DNA from: Pseudophaeobacter arcticus DSM 23566
Lineage (GTDB): Bacteria > Pseudomonadota > Alphaproteobacteria > Rhodobacterales > Rhodobacteraceae
Length of the DNA: 64,000 bases
NCBI RefSeq assembly: GCF_000473205.1
Contig: NZ_KI421507.1
Location: 175,074-239,073, forward strand
Reading direction: 5' to 3'
In this document: piece by piece, positions 50,159 through 59,062 of the stretch
Position numbering within the stretch: the first letter of the stretch is position 1
Layout: every line of letters begins with the position of its first letter
Notes under the pieces: model-generated
The model's input: only the letters and a program-made list of their open reading frames with translations
Databases searched by the model: none
Told to the model about the DNA's origin: nothing
Made by a program: the position numbers and the translations under genes

Positions 50159-51923
50159 GGCAGCGTACCTTGTGTCCGGGCTCGAGCGGCACAAGCGGCG
50201 GCGCGTCAGAGCCAGAGAATCTATAGTGCTCGGGCCAGTCCTCGGGGCGACCGGCACCCTGCGCCACCAATTTCAGATTGATCGGGCGGTGAATGTCCGG
50301 CTCTGGTTGGGCAGCGATCAGGGCCTTGGTGTAGGGATGTTGGGGATTGTGAAACAGGGTTTCGGGGGTCGCTTGCTCAACCACCAATCCGCGCCGCATC
50401 ACGGCGACCTCGTCGGCGATCCGCGCCACCACGGCCAGATCGTGACTTATGAACAGATAGGAGAGCTGCTTTTGATCCCTGATCTGCTCCAGCAGGCACA
50501 GAATTTGCTCCTGCACCGACACATCCAGCGCCGAGGTGGGCTCGTCGCAGACCAGCAGGGAAGGGTTCAACATGAGCGCACGGGCAATCGACAGGCGCTG
50601 GCGTTGCCCCCCCGAGAAGGCATGCGGATAGCGTTGCAGCATATCCTGGCTCAACCCGACCATTTGCAGCATGTCGCCGGCCTTTTCACGCCGTTCAGCC
50701 CGGGTGCCGATGCCGTGGATCTCCAGGGGTTCAACCATGGTGTCCAGAATGCGCATCCTCGGGCTCAGCGAAGAGTAGGGATCCTGAAACACCATCTGGG
50801 CTTCGCGCTGAAAGGCGGTGCGGGCGGTGCGATCCATTTTGTGCACTGCGATAGGATCGGCCCCGGCTTTGGCGCGAAACAGCACTTCGCCACCTTCGTC
50901 CGGGGGTTCGGCCCCCAGGGCAATCCGGGCGGCGGTGGTCTTCCCCGAGCCGCTTTCACCGACGATGGCCAGGGTTTTGCCGCGTGGCAGCTGCAGATCA
51001 ATGCCGCGACAGGCATAGATCAGACTGGGGGCTTTCCAGCCCTTGCCGGCGCGCATGCTATAGGTTTTGGAGACCGCGTTCAGTTCGAGGATCAGGTCAT
51101 CTTGCGCTGGCATCACCTTGGGGGCTGCGGCTGCGGGGATCTTTGGCGCGGCCTTGATCAGCGCCTGTGTATAGGGATGCGCCGGGCTGGACAGCAGCGG
51201 TTCGGCTGCCCCTGACTCCATCACCCGCCCCTTGTGCATGACCACGACCTGTTCGGCCATATTGGCCACCACGCCCAGATCATGGGTGACCAGGATCATC
51301 GCCATGCCAGTGTCGCGCTGCAGCTCTTTCATCAGCCCCAGCACCTGCGCCTGGGTGGTCACGTCCAATGCGGTTGTTGGTTCATCTGCGATCAACAGCT
51401 TGGGCTTGGCTACCATGGCCATGGCAATCATGGCGCGCTGCCGCATGCCGCCAGAGAGCTCAAACGGATAGGAGCTATAGGTGCGTTCGGGATCGGGGAA
51501 ACCGACCCGTTCAAAACAGGCAAGCACCTCTTTTTTGGCTTCGGCCTCGCTTTTGCGCCCATGCAGCCAAAGCACTTCGGCCACCTGATTGCCGATGCGG
51601 TGCAGCGGTGACAGGGATCGCATGGGTTCCTGAAAGATCATGGCGATCTGGTTGCCGCGCAGATCTCGCATTGCGGCCTCGGGGAGATGGACCAGTTCTT
51701 TGGACGTTGCGCCATCCTGGAACTGGATGCTGCCAGTTCGGATTTGCGCCGCCTTTGGCAAAATGCGCAGAACCGCGCGACAGGTCACGGTCTTGCCGGA
51801 TCCGCTTTCACCAACCAGGGCCAGGGTTTCTCCGGCGGCCACATCAAAACTGACATCGCGTACAACAGAGTCATCCTTGCCAAAGCCGATGCTGAGGTTT
51901 TTTACCGAGAGCAGAGGCGCCAT
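50151..51923 (-). CDS. yejF: Oligopeptide ABC transporter, fused double ATPase YejF
   Basis: A 590-residue protein with two ABC ATPase domains. First: Walker A GESGSGKTVTCRAVL, signature LSGGMRQRAMIAMAM, Walker B LLIADEPTTALD. Second: GESGSGKTTAARIAL, FSGGQRQRLSIARAL, LLVCDEPTSALD. Each is followed by an oligopeptide C-terminal segment (HPYTQALIKAAPKI; HPYTKALIAAQPEP). It energises YejBE. Here yejF leads the operon, unlike the E. coli order yejABEF. Confidence 0.95.
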   Translation of the reverse strand: MAPLLSVKNLSIGFGKDDSVVRDVSFDVAAGETLALVGESGSGKTVTCRAVLRILPKAAQIRTGSIQFQDGATSKELVHLPEAAMRDLRGNQIAMIFQEPMRSLSPLHRIGNQVAEVLWLHGRKSEAEAKKEVLACFERVGFPDPERTYSSYPFELSGGMRQRAMIAMAMVAKPKLLIADEPTTALDVTTQAQVLGLMKELQRDTGMAMILVTHDLGVVANMAEQVVVMHKGRVMESGAAEPLLSSPAHPYTQALIKAAPKIPAAAAPKVMPAQDDLILELNAVSKTYSMRAGKGWKAPSLIYACRGIDLQLPRGKTLAIVGESGSGKTTAARIALGAEPPDEGGEVLFRAKAGADPIAVHKMDRTARTAFQREAQMVFQDPYSSLSPRMRILDTMVEPLEIHGIGTRAERREKAGDMLQMVGLSQDMLQRYPHAFSGGQRQRLSIARALMLNPSLLVCDEPTSALDVSVQEQILCLLEQIRDQKQLSYLFISHDLAVVARIADEVAVMRRGLVVEQATPETLFHNPQHPYTKALIAAQPEPDIHRPINLKLVAQGAGRPEDWPEHYRFSGSDAPPLVPLEPGHKVRCHV

Positions 51924-52224
51924 TCAGCGCGGCCCTTGGTGAAGTCGTGGTCCGGTCATAATGTCCCGTCTTTCCCTGATCTTTTTTTGTCCTCACCATC
52001 GCGCGGGGGCCGTGGTCTAGTCAAACCCCATTTGTCCAGGCGGGGCTTTGCCGATAGAAAATTGGTCAAGCGGCACCTCTGCGCCACAATTTGGCTATCG
52101 AGGCTGGGGATGGGCAGGTAATCGGCGGCGGGTGCTACACATTTGTGTCAGGATCTGACACATCACAGTGAAGCAAACCTCCCGGCGATTGCTTCTTTCG
52201 CGGGCTGGCCATAGGAGACTTGGC
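51924..52224. other. Divergent intergenic region upstream of yejF and a methyltransferase gene
   Basis: 301 bases carrying the leftward yej promoter and the rightward methyltransferase promoter. A run of T (around 51982) and the perfect palindrome at 52144-52162 are the only clear features. No credible gene. Confidence 0.5.
52144..52162. promoter_or_regulatory. Perfect palindrome TGTGTCAG-GAT-CTGACACA
   Basis: Eight-base arms invert perfectly around GAT. It ends 62 bp before the methyltransferase-like gene and has the look of a regulator operator; as RNA it would be a short hairpin without a T tract. The regulator is not identified; the TetR-family gene nearby (53575) is one candidate. Confidence 0.5.
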
Positions 52225-52719
52225 ATGATCACTCGACTGGACCTTTTTATTGATCGCATGGTGTCGCAGCGCGCCTGTCTGGATTTTGGCATCAGCCAGA
52301 CCGCGCATCTGCCCGGCCCGGTGTTTGAGCTGGGGCTTGGCAATGGCCGCACCTATCATCACATGAAGCATAACATCAAAGATCGCGATCTTTATGTGTT
52401 TGAACGCGCCGTGGCCTCGCATCCCGACAGCACCCCACCAGAGGAGCTGACCATCCTGGGCGATGTGCGTGAAACCCTGCCGGCGGCCTTGACCCGCTTT
52501 GGCGCCACCGCAAGCCTGATTCATGCGGATCTTGGCGGCCATAACCGGGCCAAGAATGACAATTTTGCGCGCCTGATCTCGCCGCTGGTTGAACCATTGC
52601 TGGCCATTGGCGGGATGATGGTCTCCTCTGACCGGATGTATTTTGAGGGGCTTACCGAAATGCCGCTGCCGCCCGAGGCCGTTGACGGGCGCTGCTTTAT
52701 CTATCGCCGCGACAGCTAG
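52225..52719 (+). CDS. Small class I SAM-dependent methyltransferase-like protein (paralogue)
   Basis: A 164-residue protein with the SAM loop VFELGLGNGRTYHHM, then LYVFERAVASHPDSTPPEEL, SLIHADLGGHNRAKNDNFAR and LISPLVEPLLAIGGMMVSSD, ending DGRCFIYRRDS. The same landmarks, GLGNGRTY, HP..x.PP.E, H.D.G, SP, GG..VS and GR...YR, line up with the last gene of the glycan operon (35228-35704). The ATG at 52225 has AGGAGA seven bases upstream. It stands alone before a glutathione transferase gene; the substrate is unknown. Confidence 0.8.
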   Translation: MITRLDLFIDRMVSQRACLDFGISQTAHLPGPVFELGLGNGRTYHHMKHNIKDRDLYVFERAVASHPDSTPPEELTILGDVRETLPAALTRFGATASLIHADLGGHNRAKNDNFARLISPLVEPLLAIGGMMVSSDRMYFEGLTEMPLPPEAVDGRCFIYRRDS

Positions 52720-52819
52720 GGGCGGAAAATGTGGCGGGACGTTGGGTCACTCTGGCCCTCGCCCGCCAGTGACCCCTAGGTTGGCGCCTGACCAAACCGA
52801 TGACCCAGGAGGCCAACCG

Positions 52820-53449
52820 ATGATTTTCTATGATTGTTCCACCGCACCCAATCCGCGACGGGCGCGGATGTTTCTGGCGGAAAAGGGCCTCGCGCCGGAA
52901 AGCCATGATATCTCGATTGCCAAGGGAGAGCAGCTGAAACCGGAGTTTCTCGCCGTGAACCCACGGGCGACCATCCCGGTTCTGGTGACGGATGCAGGCA
53001 GCGTTTTGACGGAAAACCTGGGCATTGCGGCCTATCTCGAAGCCCACACGCCGGAACCCGCCCTGATGGGACGCACGGCGGATGAAAAGGGCCTGGTGCT
53101 GATGTGGAATGCCATTGTTGAACAACAAGGTGGCATGCCCATCGCCGAGGCCCTGCGCAATACCCATCCGGCCTTTAGTGATCGCGCCATTCCTGGCCCT
53201 GACAATTACGCCCAGCTGCCGGAACTGGCAGAGCGTGGCCTGGCGCGCACCCAGACCTTTTTTGCCTTGCTGGAAGAGCGTCTGAGCGAGAGCCCCTATC
53301 TGGCCGGAGATGAATTCACCCTGGCGGATATCTCTGCCTTTGTCTTTGTTGAGTTTGCCCGCGTCATCAAACAACATATTCCCGAAGAAAACGTCGCGAG
53401 CCTGACCTGGTACAAGGCAATCAAGGCACGCCCCAGCGCGCAACTCTGA
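52820..53449 (+). CDS. Glutathione S-transferase family protein
   Basis: A 209-residue protein. The N-terminal thioredoxin fold begins MIFYDCSTAPNPRRARMFLA, with the glutathione-binding NPRATIPVLVTDAGSVLTEN (cis-Pro and the E/S pair), and the C-terminal helical domain has LAGDEFTLADISAFVFVEFA. The Ser in DCSTAPN is the probable catalytic residue. It may detoxify electrophiles. The ATG at 52820 has a strong AGGAGG upstream and is preferred to a longer open frame. A large hairpin follows 25 bp after the stop, before the TetR gene. Confidence 0.9.
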   Translation: MIFYDCSTAPNPRRARMFLAEKGLAPESHDISIAKGEQLKPEFLAVNPRATIPVLVTDAGSVLTENLGIAAYLEAHTPEPALMGRTADEKGLVLMWNAIVEQQGGMPIAEALRNTHPAFSDRAIPGPDNYAQLPELAERGLARTQTFFALLEERLSESPYLAGDEFTLADISAFVFVEFARVIKQHIPEENVASLTWYKAIKARPSAQL

Positions 53450-53474
53450 TCATTCCGGGCAGGGTGGCCTGATG

Positions 53475-53528
53475 ACAGGTCTGGACAACATCCAGCGCGC
53501 ACCGCAGGATGTTGCTGTCCAGACCTGT
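53475..53528. repeat. Large bulged hairpin between GST and TetR genes
   Basis: The left arm (53475-53493: ACAGGTCTGGACAACATCC) inverts as the right arm (53507-53528), except for an extra GCT after GGATGTT. Loop about 13 bases. No T-run follows. It ends 46 bp before the TetR-family start, so it may terminate the GST transcript or act as an operator. Confidence 0.6.
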
Positions 53529-53574
53529 GCTTGACCAATGCCGGGGGACCCACTCCTGAATAAGATGAGATCTC

Positions 53575-54240
53575 ATGCCGCCAAAGCCTCTTTTGCACCG
53601 TGACGACCCCAGCGCCGAACCTCTGGTCGGCAATGTCAAAGTCACCCGGGACGACTGGCTCAATGTGGCGATGGATGTGCTGATCAGCGATGGGGTCGAG
53701 CAGGTCAAGGTGCTGGCCTTGGCTGAGCGGATGCAGGTGTCACGCTCGTCCTTTTATTGGTATTTCAAATCGCGCCAGGATCTGTTGGATGCCCTGCTGA
53801 AAACCTGGGAGCAGACCAATACCGCTGCCATGCTGGCCCGGGCCGAGGCTCCGGCTGAGGCGATCACCGGGGCGGTTTTGAATGTGTTTCATTGCATTGC
53901 GAACCCTGCCTTGTTCAACACGGCGCTGGATTTTGCGGTACGGGACTGGGCCCGGCGATCCGGCAAGGTGCGCAGTCTGTTGGACCGCTCGGATGCGCGC
54001 CGGGTTGAGGCCTTGACGCAGATGTTTATCCGCTATGGCTACCCCGATCTGGAGGCGATGACCCGCGCCAAGGTATTGTATTATATGCAGCTTGGCTATG
54101 ACATGGCAGAACCAAACGAGAGCTACGCCCATAGGTTGGAAATGACGCCGCAATATCTGAAAGTCTTTACCGGCCGCGAGCCCAGTGCGGCAGAACTGGA
54201 AGAGTTTGCTATCTTTACCCGCAAACACTGGGACCTATAG
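53575..54240 (+). CDS. TetR family transcriptional regulator
   Basis: A 221-residue regulator. The N-terminal helix-turn-helix is clear (LNVAMDVLISDGVEQVKVLA, then LAERMQVSRSSFYWYFKSRQ). The C-terminal ligand domain runs from about 80 to 221, with FALRDWARR-like FAVRDWARRSGKVRSLLDRS. Target genes are not identified; candidates are the upstream GST, the methyltransferase-like gene, or the convergent indolepyruvate oxidoreductase gene. Tandem repeats lie immediately after the stop. Confidence 0.9.
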   Translation: MPPKPLLHRDDPSAEPLVGNVKVTRDDWLNVAMDVLISDGVEQVKVLALAERMQVSRSSFYWYFKSRQDLLDALLKTWEQTNTAAMLARAEAPAEAITGAVLNVFHCIANPALFNTALDFAVRDWARRSGKVRSLLDRSDARRVEALTQMFIRYGYPDLEAMTRAKVLYYMQLGYDMAEPNESYAHRLEMTPQYLKVFTGREPSAAELEEFAIFTRKHWDL

Positions 54241-54269
54241 CTGCGATTTATCGAACGCGATTTGTAGGC

Positions 54270-54331
54270 CCCGGATTTACTGGGTCCCGGATCTACTAGG
54301 GTGAAATCTACTGGGCCGGGATCTACTGGGG
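54270..54331. repeat. Four imperfect tandem 15-16-bp repeats
   Basis: ATTTACTGGG, ATCTACTAGG, ATCTACTGGG and ATCTACTGGG begin at 54275, 54291, 54306 and 54321, with CCGG-type linkers between. They fill the gap between the TetR gene and the convergent indolepyruvate oxidoreductase gene. Confidence 0.75.
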
Positions 54332-54358
54332 CGCAGTCTTGCTGAATAGCAAAGGCAA

Positions 54359-54378
54359 ATGGCCCCGCTTGGGGCCAT
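54359..54378 (-). terminator. Terminator-like hairpin after the indolepyruvate oxidoreductase gene
   Basis: On the minus strand ATGGCCCC pairs with GGGGCCAT around AAGC, followed by TTTGCC. The hairpin lies 22 bp after the stop codon of the gene at 54400-57822. The T-run is short. Confidence 0.65.
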
Positions 54379-54399
54379 CTGCGATCCAGCGGTAAGGGC

Positions 54400-57300
54400 T
54401 TACAGTGTTTCGAGCAGACGCTCGGCACTGGCGCGATGTTTGTGTGCGGCCTCCAGGCGGACAGGGCCATAGCCGCGAATTTCCATTGGCGCGGTCAGGA
54501 TCGCAAGGCAGTCGCTGTGCTTTTCACGGCTGTAATTGGCGGCGACCGTGCTTAGGGCTGCCTCGTACCAGACCAGCAGGCTGCGATGCAGGCGGGCTTC
54601 TTCGTGATAGCCAAAGGGGTTGAATGAGGTGCCGCGCAGGCGTTTGGCCCGCGTCAGCAGGGACAGGACAGGGCGCAGCCAGGGGCCAAAGCTCTTTTTG
54701 ACCGGGCGACCGCGGGCGTCCTTTTTGCGGCTCAGCAGCGGCGGCGCCAGGTGGTAGTTGACGCTGTAGTCGCCCTCAAACTCCTGGGCGATCTGATCAT
54801 TGAAGACATCGCCGGTCATCAGGCGCGCGACTTCGAATTCATCCTTATAGGCCATAAGTTTGAACAAAGAGCGCGCGGCGGCCTCGGTGAACTCATCCTT
54901 GGCATCCTCGGGCAGCAGACTACGGAAGCTGTCCAAGGTGTTGACAAAACGCTGGGCATAGGCGGCATCCTGATAGCCGGTGAGGAAAACCGAGCGGCGC
55001 TCGATGATCTGGTCCAGCGTTTCCTCACCTTCTGGGATTTCGGCGTAGAACTGTGACACCAGTTCGGGATCGGTGGCCATGGCACGACCAATGGTAAAGG
55101 CGAGGCGGTTCTTTTCAATCGCCACGTCGTTCAGTTCAATTGCCTGATCCAGAGCCGCACCGCTGACCGGCACCAGCCCCTTTTGCCAGGCAAAGCCCAG
55201 CATCATCACATTGGCCAGAACCGCGTCGCCCAACAGGGCCTCAGCGGCCTCGTTGGCGTTAAAGCCGCTCAGGTTTTCGGGGCCTACCGCGGCGGCGATC
55301 TGTTGTTCACGCACACCGGCCATCAGATCGGCGTCACGGCGCAGCACCAGGTCACCCGTGGGCATCTCGGCGCGGTTCAGCACAATGCGGGTGCCGGCGC
55401 GATAATGGGCCGAGGCCTTGGGCGCCGAGCTGACCACGATGTCGCAGCCAATCACCGCATCCGCTGCAGCCTGATCAATGCGCACCTGGTTCAGGCTGTC
55501 TGGGCTGGACGAGAGGCGGATATAGCTGAGCACGGTGCCGAACTTTTGCGCAAACCCGGTAAAGTCCAGCACGCTGGAGCCTTTGCCCTCAAGATGGGCT
55601 GCCATGGTGATCAGCGCGCCGACAGTGACGACGCCGGTGCCACCCACCCCGGTGACCAACAGGTCAAAGGGTTTGTTCAGCGCGGGCAATTCGGGGGCGG
55701 GCAGTTTTGCGGCCAGGGCGTCGCGATCCAGACCTGCGGGCAGTTTTTTGCGCCGGCTGCCACCCTCAACAGTGACAAAGCTGGGGCAGAACCCGTTCAG
55801 GCAAGAGAAATCCTTATTGCAGCTGGACAGGTTGATTTTGCGCTTGCGACCAAAGGCGGTTTCTTTTGGCTCAACGCTTAAGCAGTTGCTTTCAATCGAG
55901 CAATCGCCGCAACCTTCGCAAACCAGATCGTTGATAAAGGCAAATTTCTTGGGATCTTCCAATGTGCCACGTTTGCGGCGGCGGCGTTTCTCGGTGGCGC
56001 AGGTCTGCTCGTAAATCAGGGTTGAGACACCTTTGATTTCGCGCAGCTCACGCTGGACCAAATCCATGTCGGCGCGGTCATGGAAGGTGGTGCCGCTGGG
56101 GAAATCGCTGCGGTTGAATTTGTCGATATCATCGGAGACCAGGGCGATGCGCTGCACCCCTTCGGCGCGGCAGGTCTGGGCGATGCCGAGGACAGAGACG
56201 GGCCCATCAACAGGCTGGCCACCAGTCATGGCAACGGCGTCATTGTAAAGGATCTTATAGGTGATATTGGTGCCTGCTGCGACCGCCTGGCGGATGGCGA
56301 GCGAGCCAGAGTGATACCAGGTGCCTTCGCCAAGGTTCTGGAAGATATGTTTGCCGCCATTGAACTGCGAGGCGGCGGTCCAGGTGACGCCTTCGCCACC
56401 CATCTGCGCATAGCCCGAGGTTTCGCGGTCCATCCAGCTGGCCATCACATGGCAGCCGATGCCGGATTTGGCCTCGCTGCCCTCGGGCAGTTTGGTTGAG
56501 GTGTTGTGGGGGCAGCCCGAGCAGAAATAGGGGGTGCGGTTGGCGCCGGGTACATTGATCAGCTTGGGTGGTTCGGCCAGCAGGGCTGCGGCCTTGGCAG
56601 GCAGAGCCTCGCCTGGGAAAAAGCGGTCCAGTCGTGCGGCCACGATGGGGGCCAGCATCAAGGGGCTCAGCTCGCCGGTCCAGGGGATCAGGGGCTCACC
56701 GGCGCTGTCGTATTTGCCAACCATCTTATTGGGTTTGTCACCGGGCCAGTCGTAGAAATATTCTTTGAATTGGCTCTCAATGATGCCGCGTTTTTCCTCC
56801 ACCACCAGCACTTCGTCCTTGCCGCGCATGAACCGCAGGGCTTCGGGACGGGCCAGGGGCCAGACCATGCCGACTTTGTAGATGTCGATGCCGAGACGGC
56901 GACAGGCGGCCTCGTCCAGGCCAAGCAGGCGCAGGGCCTCCATCAGGTCCAGGTGACCCTTGCCGGTGGTGACAAAGCCAAATTTGGCTGTCTCGACATC
57001 ATAGATGCGGCGGTCAATTGGGTTTGCTTCGGCAAAGGTGCGCACCGCTTTGATCTTGGCGCGGATGCGGGTCTCAATCTCGGGCGAGGGCAGGTCGGCG
57101 CGACGAATATGCAGCCCGCCGGGGTAGTCGGGCAGCTCGGGATAGGTGAAGCGCCGGTCCGCTTGCAGCTCAATCGAGCGGGCGCTTTCAACGGTTTCGG
57201 AAACCGCTTTGAAGCCCACCCAAGTGCCGGAGTAGCGCGACAGTGCAAAGCCATATTCGCCATAGGTCAGGAACTCGGACACATCTGCCGGGTTCAGCAC

Positions 57301-57822
57301 CGGCATGAACCAGGACATAAAGGCGACGTCGGATTGATGCGGCATGGAGGAGCTAACGCAGCCATGATCGTCGCCGGCCACCACCAGCACGCCGCCCTTG
57401 GCAGAGGAGCCATAGGCGTTGCCGTGTTTCAGCGCATCACCCGAGCGGTCAACGCCGGGGCCCTTGCCGTACCACATGGAAAACACGCCCTCGACTTTGC
57501 AATGGGGATCCAAAATGGCCTGCTGCGCGCCGAGTACGGCTGTGGCGCCAAGGTCTTCGTTGACGGCAGGCATAAAGGTGACGCGGTTTTCTTCCATCCG
57601 CTGACGGGAGCGCCAGAATTCCAAATCCACAGCGCCCAGCGGCGAACCACGATAACCTGACACAAACCCGGCTGTGTTCATTCCGGCGGTGCGATCTCGC
57701 CGCGCCTGATCCAGCATCACCCGCGCCAGAGCCTGGGTGCCGGTGAGAAACACACGGCCCTCGGTCCGTTCGTAGCGGTCCTCTAGTTTGTAGCTGCGAA
57801 AATCGTGGCTCAGCTCGGTCAT
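54400..57822 (-). CDS. Indolepyruvate ferredoxin oxidoreductase family protein (fused)
   Basis: An 1,140-residue 2-oxoacid:ferredoxin oxidoreductase that decarboxylates aryl pyruvates to acyl-CoA using thiamine diphosphate. The N-terminal half has the pyrimidine-binding part (LTGTQALARVMLDQARRDRT) and GLHIRRADLPSPEIETRIRA; the TPP part has TPYFCSGCPHNTSTKLPEGS and NDAVAMTGGQPVDGPVSVLG. A Cys-rich [4Fe-4S] region (VCEGCGDCSIESNCLSVEP) is near residue 640, and the gamma domain (LLVTGVGGTGVVTVGALITM) near 720. AAGGA lies eight bases upstream of the start. It is divergent from an Lrp/AsnC regulator, so aromatic amino-acid catabolism is likely. Confidence 0.93.
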   Translation of the reverse strand: MTELSHDFRSYKLEDRYERTEGRVFLTGTQALARVMLDQARRDRTAGMNTAGFVSGYRGSPLGAVDLEFWRSRQRMEENRVTFMPAVNEDLGATAVLGAQQAILDPHCKVEGVFSMWYGKGPGVDRSGDALKHGNAYGSSAKGGVLVVAGDDHGCVSSSMPHQSDVAFMSWFMPVLNPADVSEFLTYGEYGFALSRYSGTWVGFKAVSETVESARSIELQADRRFTYPELPDYPGGLHIRRADLPSPEIETRIRAKIKAVRTFAEANPIDRRIYDVETAKFGFVTTGKGHLDLMEALRLLGLDEAACRRLGIDIYKVGMVWPLARPEALRFMRGKDEVLVVEEKRGIIESQFKEYFYDWPGDKPNKMVGKYDSAGEPLIPWTGELSPLMLAPIVAARLDRFFPGEALPAKAAALLAEPPKLINVPGANRTPYFCSGCPHNTSTKLPEGSEAKSGIGCHVMASWMDRETSGYAQMGGEGVTWTAASQFNGGKHIFQNLGEGTWYHSGSLAIRQAVAAGTNITYKILYNDAVAMTGGQPVDGPVSVLGIAQTCRAEGVQRIALVSDDIDKFNRSDFPSGTTFHDRADMDLVQRELREIKGVSTLIYEQTCATEKRRRRKRGTLEDPKKFAFINDLVCEGCGDCSIESNCLSVEPKETAFGRKRKINLSSCNKDFSCLNGFCPSFVTVEGGSRRKKLPAGLDRDALAAKLPAPELPALNKPFDLLVTGVGGTGVVTVGALITMAAHLEGKGSSVLDFTGFAQKFGTVLSYIRLSSSPDSLNQVRIDQAAADAVIGCDIVVSSAPKASAHYRAGTRIVLNRAEMPTGDLVLRRDADLMAGVREQQIAAAVGPENLSGFNANEAAEALLGDAVLANVMMLGFAWQKGLVPVSGAALDQAIELNDVAIEKNRLAFTIGRAMATDPELVSQFYAEIPEGEETLDQIIERRSVFLTGYQDAAYAQRFVNTLDSFRSLLPEDAKDEFTEAAARSLFKLMAYKDEFEVARLMTGDVFNDQIAQEFEGDYSVNYHLAPPLLSRKKDARGRPVKKSFGPWLRPVLSLLTRAKRLRGTSFNPFGYHEEARLHRSLLVWYEAALSTVAANYSREKHSDCLAILTAPMEIRGYGPVRLEAAHKHRASAERLLETL

Positions 57823-57986
57823 TTTGGTGGTCCTTGCGGGCAGTATAGCTGGGATCAGCGGGAATTGTGCTCTTTTTTGCAGGATACTGCGCCTGCGATG
57901 AAAAGATCTGTCTGAATTGCTGGTTTTTCAAAGTGTTTTGGTTATATTTACCAGAAATACGCATATCACAGGATAAATTCTTACAA

Positions 57987-58454
57987 ATGCAGCTTTTAGA
58001 CGACCGTGACCGACACATTTTACGGCTCTTGCAGGAAGATTCTCGTATTTCCAATGCGGAGCTCTCCGAAAAGGTGGGGATGTCGGCCTCAGCCCTGTGG
58101 CGAAGGGTGCGCGCGCTCGAGGACACAGGTGTGATAGAGCGATATGGCGCCGTGGTGAATGCGCCCGCCATGGGGTTGGAGTTTCATGCAATTGTGCATG
58201 TTCAGCTCACCCGGCACGATCCGGAAAAGCTGGCTGAGTTCATTCGCGCGGTTGAATTGAGCCCGCTGGTGCAGGAGTGTTATGCCACCACCGGGCAATC
58301 GGATTATCAAATGCGAATCCTGGCGCCGGATTTGGAGGCCTACAATCGGTTTCTTGAGGGGTTCTTGTTTCGCCTGCCTGCGGTTGCCAGCGCCCAGACC
58401 AATGTGGTGCTGCGGACCATCAAACGCGATCAGCCAGTGGTTTCACAGGTCTAG
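57987..58454 (+). CDS. Lrp/AsnC family transcriptional regulator
   Basis: A 155-residue regulator. The N-terminal winged helix-turn-helix (LDDRDRHILRLLQEDSRISN, AELSEKVGMSASALWRRVRA) is followed by the RAM ligand domain (FHAIVHVQLTRHDPEKLAEF, ECYATTGQSDYQMRILAPDL). The ATG at 57987 gives the normal length; the open frame further upstream is hydrophobic and not family-like. It is divergent from the indolepyruvate oxidoreductase gene, 164 bp away, and probably controls it in response to an amino acid. Confidence 0.93.
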   Translation: MQLLDDRDRHILRLLQEDSRISNAELSEKVGMSASALWRRVRALEDTGVIERYGAVVNAPAMGLEFHAIVHVQLTRHDPEKLAEFIRAVELSPLVQECYATTGQSDYQMRILAPDLEAYNRFLEGFLFRLPAVASAQTNVVLRTIKRDQPVVSQV

Positions 58455-58515
58455 CCAAGTCAACAGATCACGCCGGGACAGCTGGAAGCCAGGAGTTTAC
58501 AGTTGAAGGGAAGTC

Positions 58516-58941
58516 CTAGAAGGCGAAGCATTTCACCCAGGCTGCAGTCATGGCGATATAGGTCAGCTGATGCAGGCATTGATCCGTGCCCATGGCACGC
58601 CAAAAAGAGGCCTGCTGCGGGTTGAGATCTTTCTTTTCAGAGTAATGTGCCTTGCCGTAGTCGATGTGGAAATGGATCACCCATTCAATCAAGCAGATCA
58701 GCAGGATAAATCCGACCGATGCGCCCATGAGCACAAAGACAACAATCGACAGCAGCGCATGAACCCCGGCGTGTTGGGCGCGTCCTGCATGCAGGTATTC
58801 GTCCCGGCCGGATAGCATTTTGGGTGTTTGCAAAAAGAAGTCGGCAAACAGATGTTTGATCTGCAACAGGCAGAGCAAAATCAATACGGATCCGACAAGT
58901 CCTGGCAAGGCATTCCCCTGTGCAAAATACTCTGAAACCAT
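58516..58941 (-). CDS. DUF3307 membrane protein
   Basis: A 141-residue protein with three or four hydrophobic segments (about 13-31, 66-95 and at the C-terminus), containing LQIKHLFADFFLQTPKMLSG and the HAGVHALLSIVVFVLMGASV region, then WVIHFHIDYGKAHYSEKKDL. The spaced H and D residues (KHLFADF, HFHIDYGK) are DUF3307 landmarks. Function is unknown. Longer starts are possible upstream, but this ATG is before the conserved part. It is divergent from the ABC/cNMP gene, with about 121 bp between starts. Confidence 0.82.
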   Translation of the reverse strand: MVSEYFAQGNALPGLVGSVLILLCLLQIKHLFADFFLQTPKMLSGRDEYLHAGRAQHAGVHALLSIVVFVLMGASVGFILLICLIEWVIHFHIDYGKAHYSEKKDLNPQQASFWRAMGTDQCLHQLTYIAMTAAWVKCFAF

Positions 58942-59062
58942 ACGGGTTTTTTGCCATCTGGCAAATACTGTGTAGCAGGGATGCCGTAACGGGACAGTGA
59001 CCTTCATCACAGGAGCAACATTTGCTCTGCCCATTGCCTGTCAGGTGCAAACCGCGCTAGGC

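Noticed and set aside
49959-51215. A 418-codon open frame opposite yejF
   Set aside because: Antisense to two intact ATPase domains; no family signal or ribosome-binding site of note.
56506-57660. A 384-codon open frame opposite the indolepyruvate oxidoreductase gene
   Set aside because: It is antisense to a gene with strong family motifs, shows no domain of its own and looks like a GC-codon shadow.
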